Notes under the pieces: generated by a model
Database searches by the model: none
The model's input: only the letters and a program-made list of their open reading frames with translations
Told to the model about the DNA's origin: nothing
NCBI GenBank assembly: GCA_903888515.1
Contig: CAISTY010000192.1
Coordinates: forward strand, 1-38,120
Direction: 5' to 3'
Length of the DNA: 38,120 bases
From: Akkermansiaceae bacterium
GTDB lineage: Bacteria > Verrucomicrobiota > Verrucomicrobiia > Verrucomicrobiales > Akkermansiaceae
In this document: positions 34,451 to 38,120 of the stretch, piece after piece
How the letters are laid out: the number at the start of each line of letters is the position of its first letter
How positions within the stretch are numbered: position 1 is the first letter of the stretch
Made by a program: the position numbers and the translations under genes

Positions 34451-35149
34451 ATGAACATGACCCGCCGCAAACACCTGCAACTGATGGCCACCGCCGCTGG
34501 CACCGCCGCTTTCGGTGGCACCATCACCCAAGCCAAGGAATCCACCCCCATGAAACCGAAAAAAGTCACCCTCCCGAAATATACCAACGCCGACTTCTAT
34601 AAGGACGGCAAGTTCCAGCCCGACGCCGCCAAAAAGGCTTACCTCGCCATGATGGCAAGCCACGGCTACGACATCCATATCGAGAACGAAAAAAAATGGA
34701 CCTCGCCATTCTGGGTCTCCGATTTCGGACTCGGCGACTTCGTCAACGTCGGCATGGGTGGCGTGTTCTGGGTGAATTTCCAGGAGACCAATTACTTCGC
34801 CCACGAGATTTTCCTGCTGCCGGGCCAGATGATCGTCGAACATTGGCACGTCGCAACCGATAAGGGCAAAGCCAAGATGGAAAGCTGGCACCCGCGCCAC
34901 GGCAGCATCTATTGCATGGGCGAAACCGGCGGCGAAGTCCCGGCCGGAGTCGTCCTGCCCAAGAGCCAGGCGGAGTTCATCACCGTGAAAAAATGCACCG
35001 AAGTGACAGCCGGTGACATCCTCGCGCTCAATCGCGTCACCGCCAAACATTTCATGATGGGTGGCCCGTCGGGTGCCATCGTCGCCGAATACGCCAGCTT
35101 CCACGACGGCGACGGTTTGCGCTTCACCAATCCAGGCGTGAAACTCTAA
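34451..35149 (+). CDS. D-lyxose isomerase-like cupin with Tat-type signal
   Basis: The 232-residue protein has a cupin core aligned, by eye, with D-lyxose isomerases such as B. subtilis YdaE: DFGLGDFVNVGMGGVFWVNF, then HEIFLLPGQMIVEHWHVATD and KMESWHPRHGSIYCMGET, and later AKHFMMGGPSGAIVAE. Candidate metal ligands are H131, H133, E144 and a late His (about 198). Such enzymes interconvert aldoses and ketoses. The N-terminus carries a twin-arginine-like signal (MTRRKHLQLMATAAGTAAFG), which would send it to the periplasm, unlike its presumed cytoplasmic partners. A second Met at 34550 (MKPKKVTLPKY), just after this segment, would give a cytoplasmic form. Assignment to isomerase activity is inference. 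Confidence 0.75.
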   Translation: MNMTRRKHLQLMATAAGTAAFGGTITQAKESTPMKPKKVTLPKYTNADFYKDGKFQPDAAKKAYLAMMASHGYDIHIENEKKWTSPFWVSDFGLGDFVNVGMGGVFWVNFQETNYFAHEIFLLPGQMIVEHWHVATDKGKAKMESWHPRHGSIYCMGETGGEVPAGVVLPKSQAEFITVKKCTEVTAGDILALNRVTAKHFMMGGPSGAIVAEYASFHDGDGLRFTNPGVKL

Positions 35150-35179
35150 CCATCACACCGCACCCCCACTCCCACGCAA

Positions 35180-35494
35180 ATGGAATTCCATCACATCGGC
35201 ATCCCCACCACCCAGCCGCAGCCTAACGAAATCTATCTGGCAAGCATCAAGCTCTTCATCACCGACGCCTCACAAAGTGCGCATCACATCGAGTGGATTC
35301 GCGCCGAAGCGGACTGTCCGTTCCCGGAGGTGCTCAAAACCACCGCCCACGTCGCCTACACCGTGGACAGCCTGGAAGACGCGATCCAAGGCCGGAATGT
35401 GATCTGGCCGCCGTTTGAACCGCTGCCCGGTATCCGCGTCGCCTTCATCCTCGACGACGGCGCACCCGTCGAATACCTTGAGTTCGCAAAATAA
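35180..35494 (+). CDS. Small VOC-superfamily (glyoxalase-fold) protein
   Basis: The 104-residue product starts MEFHHIGIPTTQPQPNEIYL and has the beta-alpha-beta-beta-beta pattern of a vicinal-oxygen-chelate protein, ending with AFILDDGAPVEYLEF. His5 and Glu near the end (EYLEF) could be metal ligands. VOC proteins include epimerases, isomerases, lyases and glyoxalases, many of which work on alpha-hydroxycarbonyl compounds, which fits a ketose operon. It is only 30 nt after the cupin and 25 nt before dhaK. Its specific reaction is unknown. Confidence 0.75.
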   Translation: MEFHHIGIPTTQPQPNEIYLASIKLFITDASQSAHHIEWIRAEADCPFPEVLKTTAHVAYTVDSLEDAIQGRNVIWPPFEPLPGIRVAFILDDGAPVEYLEFAK

Positions 35495-35519
35495 CCAACC
35501 CCACAGAAAATATATCATC

Positions 35520-36521
35520 ATGATCATGAAAAAATTCATCAACGATCCCAAGGACCTGACCAAGGAACTGCTGGAGGGATTCGCCATCGCCCACAGTGAC
35601 ATCGTCACCGTGAAGTCCGAAAAAATCGTCTGCCGCACCCAGCCCAAACCGCCAGGCAAGGTCGCGCTCGTCACGCTCGGTGGCGCAGGCCATGAGCCGG
35701 CACTCAGCGGCTTCGTCGGCCCAGGGGCGCTGGACTTCAGCGTCGTGGGCGACATCTTCGCCGCACCGGGACCACCGAAGGTGCTGGAAGCACTGCGCAT
35801 GGCGCAGCGGGACGCGGGCATTTTGTTCATCGTGCTCAACCACGCCGGCGATGTGCTGAGCGCCGACATGGCCGCCGACATGGCCGACAAGGAGGGCATC
35901 AAATACAAGAAGATCCTGACCCACGAAGACATCGCGCCCGGTGCCGACGCTCCGGCCGAGGACAAGCGCGGCCTGGTCGGTTGCTGCCCGCTTTACAAGA
36001 TCGCCGGTGCTGCTGCGGAAGCAGGCAAGAGCCTTGATGAGGTATATGCCATTGCCAATCGTTTCAACGACAACATGGCCACGCTTGCCGTGGCGATGCG
36101 CACCGCCACCCATCCGGCCAGCGGCCAGTCGATCTTCGAACTCACCGATGACGAAATGGAAATCGGCATGGGCCAGCACGGCGAAGCCGGCACCGGCCCT
36201 AGCAAAATCCTCACTGCCGACCAAACCGCGGAGATGATGTGTTCGCGTCTCGTCGCCGCCGTGAAGGCCAAGGCTGGGGACCGCCTGCTGCTCGTCATCA
36301 ACGGTGCCGGTGCCACCACCCTCATGGAAATGTATATCATCCTGCGCGGCTGCAAAAAGTATCTCGATGCCCAGGGCATCCACATTGCCGCCACCCATTG
36401 CGGCGAATGGCTCACCGTCCAGGAAATGGCCGGCTTCCAGATGTTTGTCGCCAAAATGGATGACGAACTGCTGGAATGCTACAACGCCCCGTGCCGCACG
36501 CCGGCCATGACGGTCCAGTAA
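35520..36521 (+). CDS. dhaK: DhaK-type substrate-binding subunit of a dihydroxyacetone-kinase-like enzyme
   Basis: The 333-residue protein shows the DhaK signatures: KFINDPKDLTKELLEGF, TLGGAGHEPALSGFVGPG (residues 52-69), NHAGDVLSADMA (the region of the general-base Asp, here D111) and IGMGQHGEAGTGPS with His220, which in DhaK forms a hemiaminal bond to the ketose. Together with DhaL it would phosphorylate dihydroxyacetone or a related short ketose such as an erythrulose. The usual NFxMA after the GDV motif is replaced by SADMA, hinting at a different substrate pocket. An ATG at 35526 is an alternative start (MKKFIND). Confidence 0.9.
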   Translation: MIMKKFINDPKDLTKELLEGFAIAHSDIVTVKSEKIVCRTQPKPPGKVALVTLGGAGHEPALSGFVGPGALDFSVVGDIFAAPGPPKVLEALRMAQRDAGILFIVLNHAGDVLSADMAADMADKEGIKYKKILTHEDIAPGADAPAEDKRGLVGCCPLYKIAGAAAEAGKSLDEVYAIANRFNDNMATLAVAMRTATHPASGQSIFELTDDEMEIGMGQHGEAGTGPSKILTADQTAEMMCSRLVAAVKAKAGDRLLLVINGAGATTLMEMYIILRGCKKYLDAQGIHIAATHCGEWLTVQEMAGFQMFVAKMDDELLECYNAPCRTPAMTVQ

Positions 36522-36536
36522 GGAGGTCTATCGGCA

Positions 36537-36765
36537 TCACATCCCGGGTGCGCGCTCCAGCACCCGGATGAAATCCGCTTCGTTCGACGGCAAGCCGTGG
36601 AGGATGCGTTTCCAGGTGATGAGCAGTTGTGGCATCTTCCGGTGTGCCGTCGGAAAACGCCACCCAATCGAGGATGTTGGCTTGGATGAGTTCATCAATC
36701 CACGGATCGTGAATGGCGGCATCCAACTCCGCCTGCGGAATCAACGCCAGTGCTTGGCGGCGGGC
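36537..36765 (-). pseudogene. Frameshifted fragment of an unidentified protein
   Basis: On the minus strand one frame reads IPQAELDAAIHDPWIDELIQ and then ANILDWVAFSDGTPEDA, and after about 36640 the adjacent frame continues with LLITWKRILHGLPSNEADFI then RVLERAPGM and a stop at 36537-36539. Both halves look protein-like and join if one base is added or lost near the PEDA codons. The N-terminal end runs into repeat-like sequence at about 36766. I do not recognise the family. Confidence 0.5.
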
Positions 36766-36984
36766 CTAACACATGGCAGATGACGGGTGTCCCCGGAGGC
36801 GAGCAGAACACGTGACCAAGCGGGATGTTTGACGGTGCGGAGCGACGATTTGGGAGGGAGTTGAACTCGTGGCCCGGAGGCAAGTTGATTTCTGCTATTT
36901 GTGTTTCTTGTGATTTTGAGAGCGCCCGACGACACAAGCTAACTGAATTGAATGTCTGTTATTTGGGACCCTATCGACTGCGTC
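36766..36984. other. Noncoding spacer with repeat-like sequence
   Basis: Between the frameshifted remnant and the LysR gene. The left end (AACACATGGCAGATG, 36768-36782) matches 24154-24168 (AACACATGGCGGATG) with one difference, suggesting an interspersed repeat. Otherwise no gene or hairpin was seen. Confidence 0.45.
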
Positions 36985-37902
36985 TCATCTCTTCTTCACA
37001 CCTCCAAGCGCTCTAACGAGCCGTTCCACCTCGGGCCGCCGTTCGACCACTTTGCGGTTCCACCCGAGTTGCAGCGTGCGCCGGTGGTTTTCCAATCCGG
37101 GCAGCGACTGCGTTCGCGCCGCCCATTCCTTGCGCCGCTTCCACCAAAGCTCCGGCACGAACACCGCCCAACCAGCCACCTCCGCCAGATCGACCGCCTG
37201 CGGGTAGCTTGTGCACTCGGCTCCGATCTTGAGAATCACCCCGCGCTCACGCTCGCAATCTGCTAGAAATTGACGGAATTTTCCATCGCCATCCATCACC
37301 ACCACCGGCATGTCTGTTAGGCGCTTCCAACCCCTCTTGTCGGGTTTTTCGTTTGCCGGCAGCACCAGTTTCATCCCGTAGCTTTCGAGATCCGTCACCT
37401 CGACATTGCCGGTCGCTTCCAAGCCCGAAGCCAACCCCACATCCAATCGCTCCGCTGCCAGTCCCTCTTGGATCTTCCGCCACGTCAGGTTGCGCATCAC
37501 CCATGCAACTGACTCCTTCCCCTTGCGCTGCTTGCCGATCTGCGGAATGAAAAACTCCCGGATCACCACCTCGCCCGCACCAACCGTGATCGGTCGACGC
37601 AGACCACGCGCCTCCGCGGAAACCTCCTCCACCTCCCGCACAAAGCGCTCGCAGGAATCCGCTAGACGCTGCGCTGCACGCGTCGGCTGAAACGGTTTCT
37701 TCGTCCGATCCATCAATTCCATCCCAAGCGCCACTTCCAACTCACCGATCTGCCGGCTGATCTGGCTTTGGGCGTTGGGATCGCCCTTGGCTGCCAGGCC
37801 GATGCTCCCCGCCCGTACCACCTTTTCCAAGGTCTGCAACCGATCCAACGAAACACCGTTCTTCGAGAAAATTTCCGTCATGACTGCAGAGACATGTGAC
37901 AT
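36985..37902 (-). CDS. LysR-family-like transcriptional regulator
   Basis: The 305-residue protein has an N-terminal winged-helix domain (SLDRLQTLEKVVRAGSIGLA, then SQISRQIGELEVALGMELM, and RTKKPFQPTRAAQRLADS), which is the LysR DNA-binding pattern with the recognition helix at about residues 45-60. A periplasmic-binding-like sensing domain follows (PITVGAGEVVIREFFIPQIG; LDVGLASG; GMKLVLPANEKP). The DNA-binding domain has a longer insert than usual (AAKGDPNAQSQ). It is convergent with the sugar operon and could regulate it, or the divergent gene that may start near 38057. The start could instead be the in-frame Met at 37881 (MTEIFSKNG). Confidence 0.8.
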   Translation of the reverse strand: MSHVSAVMTEIFSKNGVSLDRLQTLEKVVRAGSIGLAAKGDPNAQSQISRQIGELEVALGMELMDRTKKPFQPTRAAQRLADSCERFVREVEEVSAEARGLRRPITVGAGEVVIREFFIPQIGKQRKGKESVAWVMRNLTWRKIQEGLAAERLDVGLASGLEATGNVEVTDLESYGMKLVLPANEKPDKRGWKRLTDMPVVVMDGDGKFRQFLADCERERGVILKIGAECTSYPQAVDLAEVAGWAVFVPELWWKRRKEWAARTQSLPGLENHRRTLQLGWNRKVVERRPEVERLVRALGGVKKR

Positions 37903-38056
37903 GTGATTCTACCCGTTGCAAGAACCGATGTTTCGGGCAGTCTTCTTTTGTTCGCCGCAGCCACCTCGGACAAAAACATCGGCCCCAAAGAATCCTCCGA
38001 ACCCAACCGCAACGCGGGCCGTAACCGCCGCAACCACAGTCAACACCAATCCGCCG

Positions 38057-38120
38057 ATGAATCCTGAAGCCCCGATCTCCCGACAGGAAAACCCGCCCGC
38101 AGACACCGCGCAAGCACCCT
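38057..38120 (+). CDS. Possible start of a gene running off the window
   Basis: An ATG at 38057 opens a frame (MNPEAPISRQENPPADTAQA) that stays open to the edge, divergent from the LysR gene. Only 21 codons are visible. The Pro/Ala-rich composition could be a leader or linker. The 37903-38056 stretch before it shows no other convincing gene. Evidence is thin. Confidence 0.3.
   Translation, partial: MNPEAPISRQENPPADTAQAP

Overview
The window looks like a chromosomal segment of a GC-rich (roughly 60% by eye) Verrucomicrobiota bacterium, or at least a PVC-superphylum member. This rests on gene content, not on a phylogenetic marker: DUF1080-type proteins, a PQQ-like propeller with the WPQWRGP N-terminal motif, an HzsA-related lipoprotein with two CxxCH motifs, a Tat-exported Gfo/Idh/MocA oxidoreductase, and a TPR/ExbB/ExbD/ExbD/terpene-cyclase-fold cluster. 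Few genes have clear Shine-Dalgarno sites, so several starts are chosen from signal peptides and family length. I saw no rRNA, tRNA, CRISPR array, transposase or integrase.

Region 1 (1-5350) is a gene graveyard. After the end of a DUF1080-like protein come a GH16 N-terminus, the C-terminus of a type I methylase (hsdM) carrying two in-frame palindromic repeats, a dinD gene with an internal deletion and a 28-bp perfect palindrome, a second hsdM tail, a rhuM N-terminus, a piece of hsdR, and the last 40 residues of a membrane protein. This is a collapsed type I restriction-modification island. It is followed by an intact secreted propeller protein and a stub of the gene once behind it.

Region 2 (5567-16580) holds an HzsA-related cytochrome-like lipoprotein and an alpha/beta hydrolase (both minus), gapA, a PQQ-like beta-propeller protein, a zinc-free-type ribosomal protein L36, a large secreted metallophosphoesterase of the RPA4764 type, and the lipid II flippase murJ.

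Region 3 (16727-23981) is a compact five- to six-gene plus-strand cluster: a 994-residue secreted TPR protein, a secreted helical protein, ExbB, two ExbD proteins, and a protein with a TonB-like membrane anchor, a Gly-rich linker and a squalene-cyclase-like toroid where a TonB C-terminal domain would be expected. It reads as a proton-motive-force-driven envelope machine with no TonB domain, and is the best candidate for an undescribed system. A predicted outer-membrane beta-barrel gene lies convergently next to it.

Region 4 (26021-29370, minus) carries acetyl-CoA synthetase followed by an OFA-family MFS transporter, suggesting monocarboxylate uptake and activation. Region 5 (29708-36521, plus) has a Gfo/Idh/MocA oxidoreductase, then a tight operon: NCS1-type permease, DhaL, LsrF-like aldolase/thiolase, lyxose-isomerase-like cupin, small VOC protein and DhaK. 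This looks like a sugar pathway of import, isomerisation, phosphorylation and C-C cleavage with an unassigned substrate. The window ends with a frameshifted remnant, a LysR-type regulator (minus) and the possible start of another gene.
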